Assembly (NCBI GenBank): GCA_002339015.1
Contig: DDJC01000116.1
Coordinates: 1 to 51,342 of the forward strand
Origin: Burkholderiales bacterium UBA1834
GTDB lineage: Bacteria > Pseudomonadota > Gammaproteobacteria > Burkholderiales > Burkholderiaceae_C
DNA length: 51,342 nt
Direction of reading: 5' to 3'
In this document: piece by piece, positions 33,572-41,847 of the stretch
How positions within the stretch are numbered: position 1 is the first letter of the stretch
Layout of the letters: each line of letters begins with the position of its first letter
Made by a program: the position numbers and the translations under genes
The notes under the pieces: generated by a model
Seen by the model: only the letters and a program-made list of their open reading frames with translations
What the model was told of the DNA's origin: nothing
Databases searched by the model: none

Positions 33572-34531
33572 TCAGGCAGCCTGCGACTTGCGGCGGCGCA
33601 GCATCAGGCCCATCATGCCCAGGCCGGCCAGCATCATGGCGTAGGTCTGGGGCTCGGGCACCGGGGCGGCCACGACCTGCGTGAACACGTCGCTCTGTGT
33701 CAGGCGGGCAGCGTAGGTCTGCGAGTGCTCGACCACGCTCCAGGTGACGTTGTAGGACGCGACATTGCTGTAGCTGCTCAGATCCCACTGGAAGGCATAC
33801 AGGTTGATCCAGATGGTCTCTTCGACGTTGGTGCCGCCCGGGCCGGTGGGCATGGCGATCGTGCCGTTGCTGCCCTTGGCCGTCAGTTCAGCGTAGTTGG
33901 CGGCCAGCGACAGGGTGCTGCTGTCGGCGAAGGTCAGGTTCAGTGTCGGGAAATAGTCCGTGACGGACAGTTCACCAATGCTGCGATTGCTGGCAGTGCC
34001 CAAGGTCGTGCCGCCTGTGGCCACGCTGGGCTCATAGAAGTCGTAGCCGTTGGCGCTGCCCATTTCGATCTGGAACACCACCGTGCCCAGATTGGCCACA
34101 GGGTTGGATTCAAACACGCCCAGGGTGCCGCCCTTGGCGTTGTAGTTGTTGCTGAAGGAAATGGCGTACAGCGAATCGCTGGCGGGGTAGGGGCCGAAAC
34201 CACTGCCGTTGCCGACCTTGTTGAGGTTGGCGGCGGTGCTGGCGCCACCGGTGTTCACCTGCGAGGCGATGCCCCTGGGCCAGGGGTTGGTCGACTGGAA
34301 GACCGACGGATAGCCTGTGTTGCCGGCGATGGGGGTCGACACGCCGTCGACAACCTTGGTCTGCGACTGGGAGCTCAGGTTGTACCAGCCGTCGTCCTTG
34401 ATGGTGCCGCTCAGGCCCACGGCCGTCGGGATGGCATCCTGGATGCCGGTATAGGTTTGCGCGTGGGTGGCACTGGCGGCCAGCACGGCGAGCGAGGCGA
34501 CAGCGAACTGGAACCTGGACGAGATCGTCAT
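33572..34531 (-). CDS. PEP-CTERM surface protein (first)
   Basis: A 319-residue exported protein of unknown function, first gene of the putative iron-responsive unit. A signal peptide (about 1-24, ends T-H-A-Q) leads to a Thr/Ser/Asn/Gly-rich probable beta domain with no cysteines; a single histidine lies in V-V-E-H-S-Q-T-Y, and tyrosines are many. The C-terminal sorting signal is V-P-E-P-Q-T-Y-A-M-M-L-A-G-L-G-M-M-G-L-M-L-R-R-R. GGAG lies eight bases before the ATG. It does not look like HasA, and shares little beyond the sorting signal with the next gene. Confidence 0.88.
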   Translation of the reverse strand: MTISSRFQFAVASLAVLAASATHAQTYTGIQDAIPTAVGLSGTIKDDGWYNLSSQSQTKVVDGVSTPIAGNTGYPSVFQSTNPWPRGIASQVNTGGASTAANLNKVGNGSGFGPYPASDSLYAISFSNNYNAKGGTLGVFESNPVANLGTVVFQIEMGSANGYDFYEPSVATGGTTLGTASNRSIGELSVTDYFPTLNLTFADSSTLSLAANYAELTAKGSNGTIAMPTGPGGTNVEETIWINLYAFQWDLSSYSNVASYNVTWSVVEHSQTYAARLTQSDVFTQVVAAPVPEPQTYAMMLAGLGMMGLMLRRRKSQAA

Positions 34532-34636
34532 GGCGTGAACTCCAAAAAGGGTTTGATGGACAGGAAAGAAGGGCGGTGAATGCCCTTGAACTGATCCGAA
34601 ACCCTCCCCCGCGGAGGCGCCGTCGGCAATATTGAA

Positions 34637-34651
34637 TGCGAATAGTTCTCA
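34637..34651 (-). promoter_or_regulatory. Fur-like box at the PEP-CTERM/receptor promoter
   Basis: TGCGAAT-A-GTTCTCA on the plus strand fits the 7-1-7 Fur pattern TGATAAT-N-ATTATCA with five matches in each half. It lies just downstream of the -10 element of the candidate promoter, over the expected transcription start, so bound Fur would block transcription when iron is plentiful. The gene order (receptor of the haem/transferrin type) agrees. Confidence 0.6.
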
Positions 34652-34660
34652 ATAATTCAC

Positions 34661-34689
34661 AGTGTCTCTACCTGTGAACCCTGTGTCAA
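34661..34689 (-). promoter_or_regulatory. Candidate sigma-70 promoter of the PEP-CTERM/receptor unit
   Basis: On the minus strand a perfect TTGACA (34684-34689), 17 bases, then GACACT (34661-34666, three of six matches). The expected start is near 34654, beside the Fur-like box. The leader to the first gene would be about 120 bases. Confidence 0.55.
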
Positions 34690-34777
34690 CCCATGTTCAG
34701 AGGGGTCAGTGCAGGGTTTCGGACAGTGGAGGCTGGAAAGCCCAGCGCCTGAGCCTCGCCATGGTCCAATCGGCCCC

Positions 34778-36142
34778 ATGACGACAAGCCCTCCGACGCA
34801 TCACACCCAGCCCCTGTCCGCCGATGAACTGATGGCGCTATGGCTCCAGCTGCAGCAACCCACGGCCCTGCTGGAGCTGGCGGTGTTTGGCGGCTGCCTG
34901 CTGCTGGCCTGGTTCATGGTGCGGGTCTGGGCGGGACGACAGGTACCGCATGGGTCCGTGTGGTTCGGCGACCGCATCTACGATGGGGTGCTGTTTCCTT
35001 TGCTGGCGCTGGTGCTGGCGCTGATCGCGCGCAGGGTCTTGCTCAATGATGTGCCTCTGGCCGTGTTCCGTCTGGTGCTGCCCATCCTGGTGTCGTTGGC
35101 CATCATCCGCCTGACGGTCAAGGTGCTGCGGGCGGCCTTCCCAGATTCTGGTGCCGTGCAGGCGATCGAGCGCACGGTCTCATGGCTGGCCTGGGCCGGC
35201 TCCGTGCTGTGGATCACAGGGATCCTGCCGCTGGTGCAGGAGGAGCTGGGTGCTGTCACCCTGAACATAGGCGCCTCCAAGATCAGCGTGCGCAGCCTGA
35301 TCGAGGGCACCCTGTCGGCTGTGCTGGTGCTGATCCTCTCGCTGTCGGTGTCGTCGGCCATTGAGGCGCGCCTGCTCAAGGGCTCCTCCGACAGCCTGTC
35401 CCTGCGCAAGATCGCGGCCAACGTCATTCGGGTGCTGCTGATCACCATCGGGCTGATCATGGCGCTGTCGGCGGCCGGGGTGGATCTGACCGCGCTGTCC
35501 GTGCTGGGCGGCGCGATCGGCGTCGGCCTGGGCTTCGGTCTGCAGAAGCTGGCCTCCAACTACGTGAGCGGCTTCGTGATCCTGGCCGAGCGCAGTCTGC
35601 GCATCGGGGACTTGGTCAAGGTCGACAACTTCGAGGGCCGCATCACCGACATCAACACCCGTTATACCGTCCTGCGGGCCAGCACGGGCCGCGAGGCCAT
35701 CGTTCCCAATGAACTGCTGATCACACAGCGGGTGGAGAACGCCTCGATGGCCCACCACAAGCTGCAGCTCATGACCGTGGTGCAGGTGGCCTATGGCACG
35801 GACATCGACTGGCTGCGCCCCTTGCTGCTCAAGGCGGTTGCCGCCGTGCCCCGGGTGGTGGATGATCCGGGGGTCTATCTAACGGCCTTTGCGTCCGACG
35901 GGTTGGAGCTGACCATCAGTTTCTGGGTGGCAGACCCGGAGAGCGGGCAGATGAATGTCCGCTCCGATGTCAACATGGCGGTGCTGAAGTGCCTCAACGA
36001 CCTGGGGGTTGACATTCCGTTCGCTCAGCAGGTGCTGCACCTTCCCCCTGCGGCCACCGATGCGCTCACGGCTGTCGCAGGGGCCATGGGCGGGACGGTA
36101 GCCGACGTGGCGAGCGGTGAGGTATCCTCGCCGACACCTTGA
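34778..36142 (+). CDS. MscS family mechanosensitive channel
   Basis: A 454-residue inner-membrane channel that opens under membrane tension. About five membrane helices occupy residues 25-250. The pore-lining helix is V-L-G-G-A-I-G-V-G-L-G-F-G-L-Q-K-L-A-S-N, followed by the conserved MscS beta domain F-E-G-R-I-T-D-I-N-T-R-Y-T and I-V-P-N-E-L-L-I-T. It is longer than E. coli MscS (286), with extra N-terminal helices. The start is uncertain: ATG 34778 lacks a ribosome binding site, while GTG 34709 has AGAGGGG upstream but would add 23 unconserved residues. Confidence 0.9.
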   Translation: MTTSPPTHHTQPLSADELMALWLQLQQPTALLELAVFGGCLLLAWFMVRVWAGRQVPHGSVWFGDRIYDGVLFPLLALVLALIARRVLLNDVPLAVFRLVLPILVSLAIIRLTVKVLRAAFPDSGAVQAIERTVSWLAWAGSVLWITGILPLVQEELGAVTLNIGASKISVRSLIEGTLSAVLVLILSLSVSSAIEARLLKGSSDSLSLRKIAANVIRVLLITIGLIMALSAAGVDLTALSVLGGAIGVGLGFGLQKLASNYVSGFVILAERSLRIGDLVKVDNFEGRITDINTRYTVLRASTGREAIVPNELLITQRVENASMAHHKLQLMTVVQVAYGTDIDWLRPLLLKAVAAVPRVVDDPGVYLTAFASDGLELTISFWVADPESGQMNVRSDVNMAVLKCLNDLGVDIPFAQQVLHLPPAATDALTAVAGAMGGTVADVASGEVSSPTP

Positions 36143-36200
36143 GCGCCATGGGCACGCCGTTTGCCCTTGAACGATCAGTGACGTCCATTTTCTTCTCACC

Positions 36201-37067
36201 ATGGGCGACCCGACCCGACCAGGCATGAGCATTCCACCCACCCAAGGCCCTGACACCCCTCTTGTCGAGATCGACGACGCCGACGAGCATCCCCGGCCAC
36301 GCCGCAAGGGCATCTACATCCTGCCCAACTTGTTCACGCTGGCAGCGCTGTTCGGCGGTTTCTACGCAGTCGTGATGGCGATGAACGGCCAGTTCGAGCA
36401 GGCCGCCTACGGCATCTTCTGTGCTGCCGTGCTTGACAGCCTGGACGGCCGCGTGGCGCGGCTGACCAACACGCAGAGCGCGTTTGGCGAACAGATGGAC
36501 AGCCTTTCTGACATGGTGTCCTTCGGCGCTGCCCCAGCACTCATCGTGTACGAATGGGCGCTCAAGGGCCTGGGCAAGCTGGGCTGGATCGCCGCTTTCG
36601 TGTATTGCTCGGGCGCCGCCCTGCGCCTGGCACGCTTCAATACCAACATCGGTGTGGTCGACAAGCGCTTTTTTCAGGGCTTGCCCAGCCCTGCGGCTGC
36701 AGCCCTGGTCGTGGGGCTGATCTGGGTGGTGACCGACCTGGGTGAGAGCGCCGAAAGCTTGCCCTGGATGGTCTGGATCGCCTTCACCTTCACGCTGTAT
36801 TCGGGCCTGACCATGGTCACCAACGTGCCCTTCTACAGCTTTAAGGACATCAGCTTCAAGCGCACGGTGCCCTTCATCGTGATCGTGGCTATTGCCCTGG
36901 GCATTGCCGTGATCAACCTGCATCCTGCCGGTGTGCTGTTCGGCGTCTTCGTGGTTTACGGGCTGTCGGGCTATGCGGTGTTCATCTGGAAGAAACTCAA
37001 GGGCAAGCCGGTGAGCGTGATCTCCACGTCCACCGATGAGCCCGATGAAGCCGGCCTACACCGCTGA
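36201..37067 (+). CDS. pssA: CDP-diacylglycerol-serine O-phosphatidyltransferase
   Basis: A 288-residue inner-membrane enzyme making phosphatidylserine, the precursor of phosphatidylethanolamine. The CDP-alcohol phosphotransferase motif D-G-R-V-A-R ... G-E-Q-M-D-S-L-S-D is complete. About seven or eight membrane helices are present. A hydrophilic N-terminus precedes K-G-I-Y-I-L-P-N-L-F-T. ATG 36201 or ATG 36225 may be the start; neither has a strong ribosome binding site. It lies before leuA, with the leucine leader between them. Confidence 0.93.
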   Translation: MGDPTRPGMSIPPTQGPDTPLVEIDDADEHPRPRRKGIYILPNLFTLAALFGGFYAVVMAMNGQFEQAAYGIFCAAVLDSLDGRVARLTNTQSAFGEQMDSLSDMVSFGAAPALIVYEWALKGLGKLGWIAAFVYCSGAALRLARFNTNIGVVDKRFFQGLPSPAAAALVVGLIWVVTDLGESAESLPWMVWIAFTFTLYSGLTMVTNVPFYSFKDISFKRTVPFIVIVAIALGIAVINLHPAGVLFGVFVVYGLSGYAVFIWKKLKGKPVSVISTSTDEPDEAGLHR

Positions 37068-37115
37068 TAGCTTTTTACAGGGCATATGCCTGTACCGCGC
37101 GCGGAGTGCGCATGG

Positions 37116-37121
37116 TATATT
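37116..37121 (+). promoter_or_regulatory. Candidate -10 element of the leu leader
   Basis: TATATT lies 7 bases before the leader peptide ATG; no good -35 element is seen at the right distance. If used, the transcript would start almost at the leader ATG (a near-leaderless message). A palindrome GGCATATGCC at 37081-37090 lies upstream and may be an operator or part of the pssA end. Confidence 0.35.
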
Positions 37122-37128
37122 GATCCGC

Positions 37129-37188
37129 ATGTCGCTGAACCAACGTCCCTTGTCGCTACTACCTCTGGGAGTGCCCCGGGCGCGTTGA
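37129..37188 (+). CDS. leuL: Leucine-rich leader peptide of the leuA attenuator
   Basis: A 19-codon reading frame encoding M-S-L-N-Q-R-P-L-S-L-L-P-L-G-V-P-R-A-R. Five of 19 residues are leucine, and two adjacent codons (37156-37161) are CTA, a codon that GC-rich genomes of this type use rarely. It ends 38 bases before a strong terminator and 156 bases before leuA. This is the layout of attenuation by ribosome stalling: when leucyl-tRNA is scarce the ribosome should stop at CTA CTA and the terminator should not form. No clear ribosome binding site is visible. The peptide itself probably has no function. Confidence 0.8.
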   Translation: MSLNQRPLSLLPLGVPRAR

Positions 37189-37225
37189 TCGCTGACGTCT
37201 GTACATCACAGTACCCCTTTGCATC

Positions 37226-37262
37226 ACGGCCCGCCAAGCGCTTCTTGCGGGCCGTTTTGTTT
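37226..37262 (+). terminator. Attenuator terminator upstream of leuA
   Basis: A 9-bp stem (37226-37234 with 37247-37255), 12-base loop and TTTTGTTT tail. CGGGC at 37177-37181, inside the end of the leader frame, can pair with GCCCG at 37229-37233 in the 5' arm. This gives a simple antiterminator that would be free only when the ribosome stalls earlier. Confidence 0.85.
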
Positions 37263-37344
37263 GGCAAGGTGTTTCCAAGCCAGGTGTTGACAGCCTCAAG
37301 GCGCTATACCAGCCGCTTGAACCCTTGCCACCGCGGAGACACAC

Positions 37345-38886
37345 ATGACCGACAAGCTCATCATTTTCGACACCACCTTGCGCGATGGCGAACAGTCGCC
37401 CGGCGCGTCCATGACCCGCGAAGAGAAGCTGCGCATCGCCCGCCAGCTCGAGCGCCTGAAGGTGGACGTGATCGAAGCCGGTTTCGCGGCCTCGTCCAAC
37501 GGTGATTTCGAAGCGGTCAAGGCGATTGCCGACACCATCAAGGATTCCACCATCTGCTCCCTGGCGCGTGCCAACGACCGCGACATCAGCCGCGCGGCCG
37601 AAGCCCTGAAGGGCGCCAATTCCTGGCGTATCCACACCTTCATCGCCACCAGCGCGCTGCACATGGAAAAGAAGCTGCGCATGTCACCCGAGCAGGTGCT
37701 GGAGCAGGCCAAACAATCCGTGCGCTTCGCCCGCAACCTGACCAGCGACGTCGAGTTCTCGCCCGAAGACGGCTACCGCTCCGATGTGGATTACCTTTGC
37801 CGCGTGCTCGAAGCGGTGATCGCCGAGGGCGCCACCACCATCAACGTGCCCGACACCGTGGGCTACGCTGTGCCCGAGCTGTACGGCAACTTCATCCGGA
37901 CCCTGCGCGAGCGCATCCCCAACTCAGACAAGGCCATCTGGTCGGTGCACTGCCACAACGACCTGGGCATGGCCGTGGCCAACTCGCTGGCCGGCGTCAA
38001 GATCGGCGGCGCCCGCCAGGTGGAGTGCACCATCAACGGCCTGGGCGAGCGGGCAGGCAATACCTCGCTCGAAGAGATCGTGATGTCGGTGCGCACGCGC
38101 CGCGACTACTTCGGCCTGGACACCCGCATCGACGCCAGCCAGATCGTGCCGGCCTCGCGCCTGGTCTCGCAGACCACCGGCTTCGTGGTGCAGCCCAACA
38201 AGGCCGTGGTGGGGGCCAACGCCTTCGCCCATGCCTCCGGCATTCACCAGGATGGCGTGCTCAAGGCCCGCGACACCTACGAGATCATGCGCGCTGAAGA
38301 TGTCGGCTGGTCCGCCAACAAGATCGTGCTGGGCAAGCTCTCGGGCCGCAACGCCTTCAAGCAGCGCCTGCAGGAGCTGGGCATCGACCTGGATTCCGAA
38401 GCGGTGGTGAACACGGCGTTTGCCAAGTTCAAGGAGCTGGCCGACCGCAAGAGCGAGATCTTCGACGAGGACATCATTGCCCTGGTGAGCGACGAAAGCG
38501 TCACGCCCGAGCAGGAGCACTACCGCCTGGTGTCGCTGTCGCAGCGCTCAGAAACCGGCGAGCGTCCGCATGCCCATGTGGTGTTCGCGGCAGGCAGCGC
38601 CGAGCACACGGCGGACAGCGATGGCAACGGCCCGGTGGATGCATCCCTCAAGGCCATCGAGACTGTCGTGAAAAGTGGCGCGGAAATGCTGCTGTACTCA
38701 GTGAATGCGATCACGTCCGGAAGTACAGAATCGCAAGGTGAAGTGACCGTGCGCCTCCAACATGGCGGACGCGTGGTCAACGGCGTTGGAGCGGATCCGG
38801 ACATTGTTGTAGCGTCTGCCAAAGCCTATCTTGCGGCGTTGAACAAGCTGCACAGCAAGGCAGAGCGGGTGGCGGCTCAGGGATAA
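37345..38886 (+). CDS. leuA: 2-isopropylmalate synthase
   Basis: A 513-residue enzyme joining acetyl-CoA and 2-oxoisovalerate, the first step of leucine synthesis. The start F-D-T-T-L-R-D-G-E-Q-S-P-G holds the catalytic Arg and metal-binding Asp; H-C-H-N-D-L-G-M-A-V and G-L-G-E-R-A-G-N-T are present, as is G-I-H-Q-D-G-V-L. The C-terminal about 120 residues form the leucine-binding regulatory domain, so feedback inhibition should add to attenuation. GGAGA lies upstream of the ATG. Other leu genes are not in the window. Confidence 0.97.
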   Translation: MTDKLIIFDTTLRDGEQSPGASMTREEKLRIARQLERLKVDVIEAGFAASSNGDFEAVKAIADTIKDSTICSLARANDRDISRAAEALKGANSWRIHTFIATSALHMEKKLRMSPEQVLEQAKQSVRFARNLTSDVEFSPEDGYRSDVDYLCRVLEAVIAEGATTINVPDTVGYAVPELYGNFIRTLRERIPNSDKAIWSVHCHNDLGMAVANSLAGVKIGGARQVECTINGLGERAGNTSLEEIVMSVRTRRDYFGLDTRIDASQIVPASRLVSQTTGFVVQPNKAVVGANAFAHASGIHQDGVLKARDTYEIMRAEDVGWSANKIVLGKLSGRNAFKQRLQELGIDLDSEAVVNTAFAKFKELADRKSEIFDEDIIALVSDESVTPEQEHYRLVSLSQRSETGERPHAHVVFAAGSAEHTADSDGNGPVDASLKAIETVVKSGAEMLLYSVNAITSGSTESQGEVTVRLQHGGRVVNGVGADPDIVVASAKAYLAALNKLHSKAERVAAQG

Positions 38887-38942
38887 CCCTTCGGCGTGTG
38901 GGCCTTGTAACAGAGGCCACTTGATGAACGTGGCGTAAGTCT

Positions 38943-38971
38943 TTGATCTTGCGCGCGTTTTTCATTACACT
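38943..38971 (+). promoter_or_regulatory. Candidate sigma-70 promoter of the PBP7 gene
   Basis: TTGATC (38943-38948), 17 bases, TACACT (38966-38971). The expected start near 38978 leaves a short leader carrying AAAGG before the GTG start at 38997. Confidence 0.6.
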
Positions 38972-38996
38972 TTGTGCTACGTCGAAAGGGCAAGTC

Positions 38997-40232
38997 GTGG
39001 TGGATCAGAAGTTCAGACTGCGCATATTCATTTCAGCCTTGCTGTCGCTGGCTGCTTTGACCTGGATGCCCCAGGTTCAGGCCGCGTCCAGCAAGACCAA
39101 GGAACGCACCTCGCAATCGGCTTCGACCAAGAAGTCGAAGGTGAAGGCCAAGCGGCCTACCGCCACGCGCCAGGCCAAGTCGCCTTCGCGCAAGAAGGTT
39201 ACCGCACGCGTCAGCAGCAAGCAGACGCGGTCGCGCGTCGCCAAGGTGGTGCCGCCGTCCGAGCGCAATATCCGCTCGGCCCGCGTCAGCCGTGACGATG
39301 ATGACCGCCTGCCGGCGCGTGTCGTGCCGGTGTCGGTGCAGGCGCCGGCCAGGGCCCAGCGCCTGGGCCGCACCGTGATCGCCTCGACCGCGGTGTCCGC
39401 TTCTTCTGGCGCCTCCTTCGGCCAGCTCTACGGTCTGCACCAGACGGTCGATCCGCTGGACCTGAAATCCAGCGTGGCCCTGGTGATGGACCAGGAGACC
39501 AACGAGGTGCTGCTGTCCAAGAACTCCGATGCGGTGCTGCCCATCGCGTCGCTGACCAAGCTGATGACGGCCATGATCGTCGTCGAGGCCCGTCAGCCGA
39601 TGGACGAGATGATCACCATCACGTCTGAAGACGTCGACACCGAGAAGTTCAGCAGCTCGCGCCTGGCCGTGGGCACCACGCTCAGCCGTGGTGATGCATT
39701 GCACCTGGCGCTGATGTCCTCCGAGAACCGCGCCGCGCATGCGCTGGGACGCCACTATCCCGGTGGGCTGCCTGCGTTCGTGCAGGCGATGAACGCCAAG
39801 GCACGCCTGCTGGGCATGTTCGACACCCATTACGTTGAGCCTACAGGCCTGAGCAGCCAGAACCAGTCCAGCGCCAAGGATCTGGCCAACCTGGTCAAGT
39901 CGGCCTACCAGCAACCGACCATCCGCGAGCTGTCCGTGTCCACGGATTACGCCGTGCAGGTGGGGGCGCGCAACCTGCAGTTCCGCACGACCAACGGCCT
40001 GGTGCGCAACCCGGCCTGGGACATCGGCCTGCAGAAGACGGGCTACATCGTCGAAGCCGGTCGCTGCCTGGTCATGCAGGCCCGCATGGCTGGCCGCAAG
40101 CTGATCATGGTGTTCCTGGATTCCACGGGCAAGTACTCGCGCCAAGGTGATGCCGAACGGGTGCGCAAGTGGCTGGAGGCCGCGCCGCGTCATGTGGATT
40201 CCGTCAACCTCAAGCTGGATCCGACGTCCTGA
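38997..40232 (+). CDS. pbpG: D-alanyl-D-alanine endopeptidase (PBP7 type)
   Basis: A 411-residue periplasmic serine enzyme of the S11 family that cuts D,D-crosslinks in peptidoglycan. The signal peptide (about 1-29, ends V-Q-A) is followed by an unusual about 80-residue basic region rich in Lys, Arg, Ser and Thr, perhaps wall-binding. The active site motifs are S-L-T-K (Ser185, Lys188), S-S-E-N and K-T-G. I chose GTG 38997 because AAAGG lies seven bases upstream and the signal peptide starts there; an upstream ATG at 38943 would overlap the promoter. Confidence 0.88.
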   Translation: MVDQKFRLRIFISALLSLAALTWMPQVQAASSKTKERTSQSASTKKSKVKAKRPTATRQAKSPSRKKVTARVSSKQTRSRVAKVVPPSERNIRSARVSRDDDDRLPARVVPVSVQAPARAQRLGRTVIASTAVSASSGASFGQLYGLHQTVDPLDLKSSVALVMDQETNEVLLSKNSDAVLPIASLTKLMTAMIVVEARQPMDEMITITSEDVDTEKFSSSRLAVGTTLSRGDALHLALMSSENRAAHALGRHYPGGLPAFVQAMNAKARLLGMFDTHYVEPTGLSSQNQSSAKDLANLVKSAYQQPTIRELSVSTDYAVQVGARNLQFRTTNGLVRNPAWDIGLQKTGYIVEAGRCLVMQARMAGRKLIMVFLDSTGKYSRQGDAERVRKWLEAAPRHVDSVNLKLDPTS

Positions 40233-40253
40233 GGACTGCCCGGTCGCCCTGTC

Positions 40254-40280
40254 AAACGCCCCGAGTGATCGGGGCGTTTT
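40254..40280. terminator. Bidirectional terminator between pbpG and chrA
   Basis: A 10-bp stem (AAACGCCCCG with CGGGGCGTTT), 6-base loop and T tract; A bases on the other side let it serve the convergent chrA gene as well. Confidence 0.92.
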
Positions 40281-40294
40281 GCTTTGGCGCAGCC

Positions 40295-41647
40295 TCAGAT
40301 TGGCGGCAGGTGGGTGGCCAGCAAGCCCACGGCGGCGCATCCTGCCAGCAGCGGCATGACGCCGATACGTGCGCGGAACAGTGCGAGCACCGCAGCCACC
40401 GAGATGGCCGCGGACACCAGATCAGGGCGCTCGGCGAAGCCTTTGGGCCATACCACGTGGTAGGCGAAGAAGAGCGCCAGGTTCAGGATCACGCCCACCA
40501 CCGCAGCCGTGATGGCCGACAGCGGGGCGGTGAGGCCCAATTGGCCGTGGGTGGTTTCGATCAACGGGCCGCCGGCCAGCACGAACACGAAAGAAGGCAG
40601 AAAAGTGAAGAAGGTGACCGCCACGGCCGCCGCCACGCCCCCTGCAAAGGGCCCCCAGGCGGGCAGGGCGTGGTGCAGCCATCCACCGACAAAGCCGACG
40701 AAGGCCACGACCATGATCAATGGCCCAGGTGTGGTTTCACCCAAGGCCAGGCCGTCCATCATCTGGGCGCCGGACAACCATTGGTGGTGCTCGACCGCCC
40801 CCTGGTACACATAGGGCAGCACCGCATAGGCGCCACCGAAGGTGAGCAGCGCGGCCTTGGTGAAGAACAGGCCCATCTGGGCCAGCGTGCCCTGTATGCC
40901 GGAGACCGCGCACAGCACGCCCATCACGGCCAGCCACAGGCCTATCCCTGTGCCTAGCACCTTGATCAGGAAGGCGCGTGACCAGCGCGCATGGGCTGGT
41001 GTCGGCGTGTCGTCGTCGATCAGCGCGGGGGAATGGGGCGCGTCGCGTGTGCCCTGGTGAGATGTGTTGGAGAACACGTCTGGCGCCCAGCGCGATCCCA
41101 GGTAGCCGATGACCGCGGCCACGACCACGATGAGCGGGAAGGGTACATCGAACGCGAAGATGGCAATGAAGGCGCCGCCGGCGATGGCCCACATCCACGC
41201 GTTCTTCAGGGCCCGGCTGCCGATGCGGTGGGCGGCGTGCAGTACCAGCGCCGCGACGGCCGGCTTGATGCCGTAGAAGATGCCAGCCACCACATGCAGA
41301 TGCCCGAAGCGCATGTAGACCCATGACAGCGTGATCAGAATGAGCAGGGAAGGCAGCACGAACAGCGCGCCAGCCACCAGCCCGCCGATCGTACGGTGCA
41401 TCAGCCAGCCGATGTAGGTGGCCAGCTGCTGAGCTTCAGGACCGGGCAGCACCATACAGTAGTTGAGCGCGTGCAGGAAGCGCTTCTCGCTGATCCAGTG
41501 CCGCCGCTCGACCAACTCGGTGTGCATGATGGCGATCTGCCCGGCAGGGCCGCCAAAGCCGATGAAGCCGAGCTTGAGCCAGAAGCGCAGGGCTTCGGCG
41601 AAGGAAACGCGAGCAGGAGGGATGTGTTCAGGCAAGGCGGTATCCAC
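40295..41647 (-). CDS. chrA: Chromate transporter, two-domain CHR family
   Basis: A 450-residue inner-membrane transporter of the long, duplicated CHR type that expels chromate. The first half has F-I-G-F-G-G-P-A-G-Q-I-A and V-L-P-G-P-E-A-Q-Q-L-A; the second repeats the plan with L-T-F-G-G-A-Y-A-V-L-P-Y and T-P-G-P-L-I-M-V. About ten membrane helices are visible. It starts at a GTG with GGAG eight bases upstream. No chrB or other chr gene is present, so whether it really moves chromate or another anion is open. Confidence 0.9.
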   Translation of the reverse strand: MDTALPEHIPPARVSFAEALRFWLKLGFIGFGGPAGQIAIMHTELVERRHWISEKRFLHALNYCMVLPGPEAQQLATYIGWLMHRTIGGLVAGALFVLPSLLILITLSWVYMRFGHLHVVAGIFYGIKPAVAALVLHAAHRIGSRALKNAWMWAIAGGAFIAIFAFDVPFPLIVVVAAVIGYLGSRWAPDVFSNTSHQGTRDAPHSPALIDDDTPTPAHARWSRAFLIKVLGTGIGLWLAVMGVLCAVSGIQGTLAQMGLFFTKAALLTFGGAYAVLPYVYQGAVEHHQWLSGAQMMDGLALGETTPGPLIMVVAFVGFVGGWLHHALPAWGPFAGGVAAAVAVTFFTFLPSFVFVLAGGPLIETTHGQLGLTAPLSAITAAVVGVILNLALFFAYHVVWPKGFAERPDLVSAAISVAAVLALFRARIGVMPLLAGCAAVGLLATHLPPI

Positions 41648-41793
41648 GGAAACAGCTCCGGTGATGTCACCAGCACTTGGACGGCTTGCGTCTACCCCGA
41701 GAGGCCGGGAGGCTGTGTTCCCGAATGGGCCGATCGTAGCAGGGGATTCAGACCGTCAGGGCCACGGCGTGTCACCCACGACACGGACACATG

Positions 41794-41817
41794 GGAAAAG
41801 GCGCCCGAAGGCGCCTT
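41794..41817 (-). terminator. Terminator of the iclR-type gene
   Basis: A stem of eight pairs (41798-41805 with 41810-41817) with a TTCG loop on the minus strand, then TTTTCC. It lies 31 bases after the stop of the regulator gene and separates it from chrA. Confidence 0.75.
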
Positions 41818-41847
41818 GGCATGGAAGGCGCGAGGACGCTCGCGTGG

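Noticed and set aside
33572..34531. First PEP-CTERM protein as a HasA haemophore
   Set aside because: It lacks the HasA layout of heme-ligand His and Tyr loops; only the genomic context suggests haem or iron binding.
33557..34579. A 340-codon plus-strand frame opposite the first PEP-CTERM gene
   Set aside because: The minus-strand frame has a signal peptide, a ribosome binding site and a full PEP-CTERM signal; the plus-strand one has none of these.
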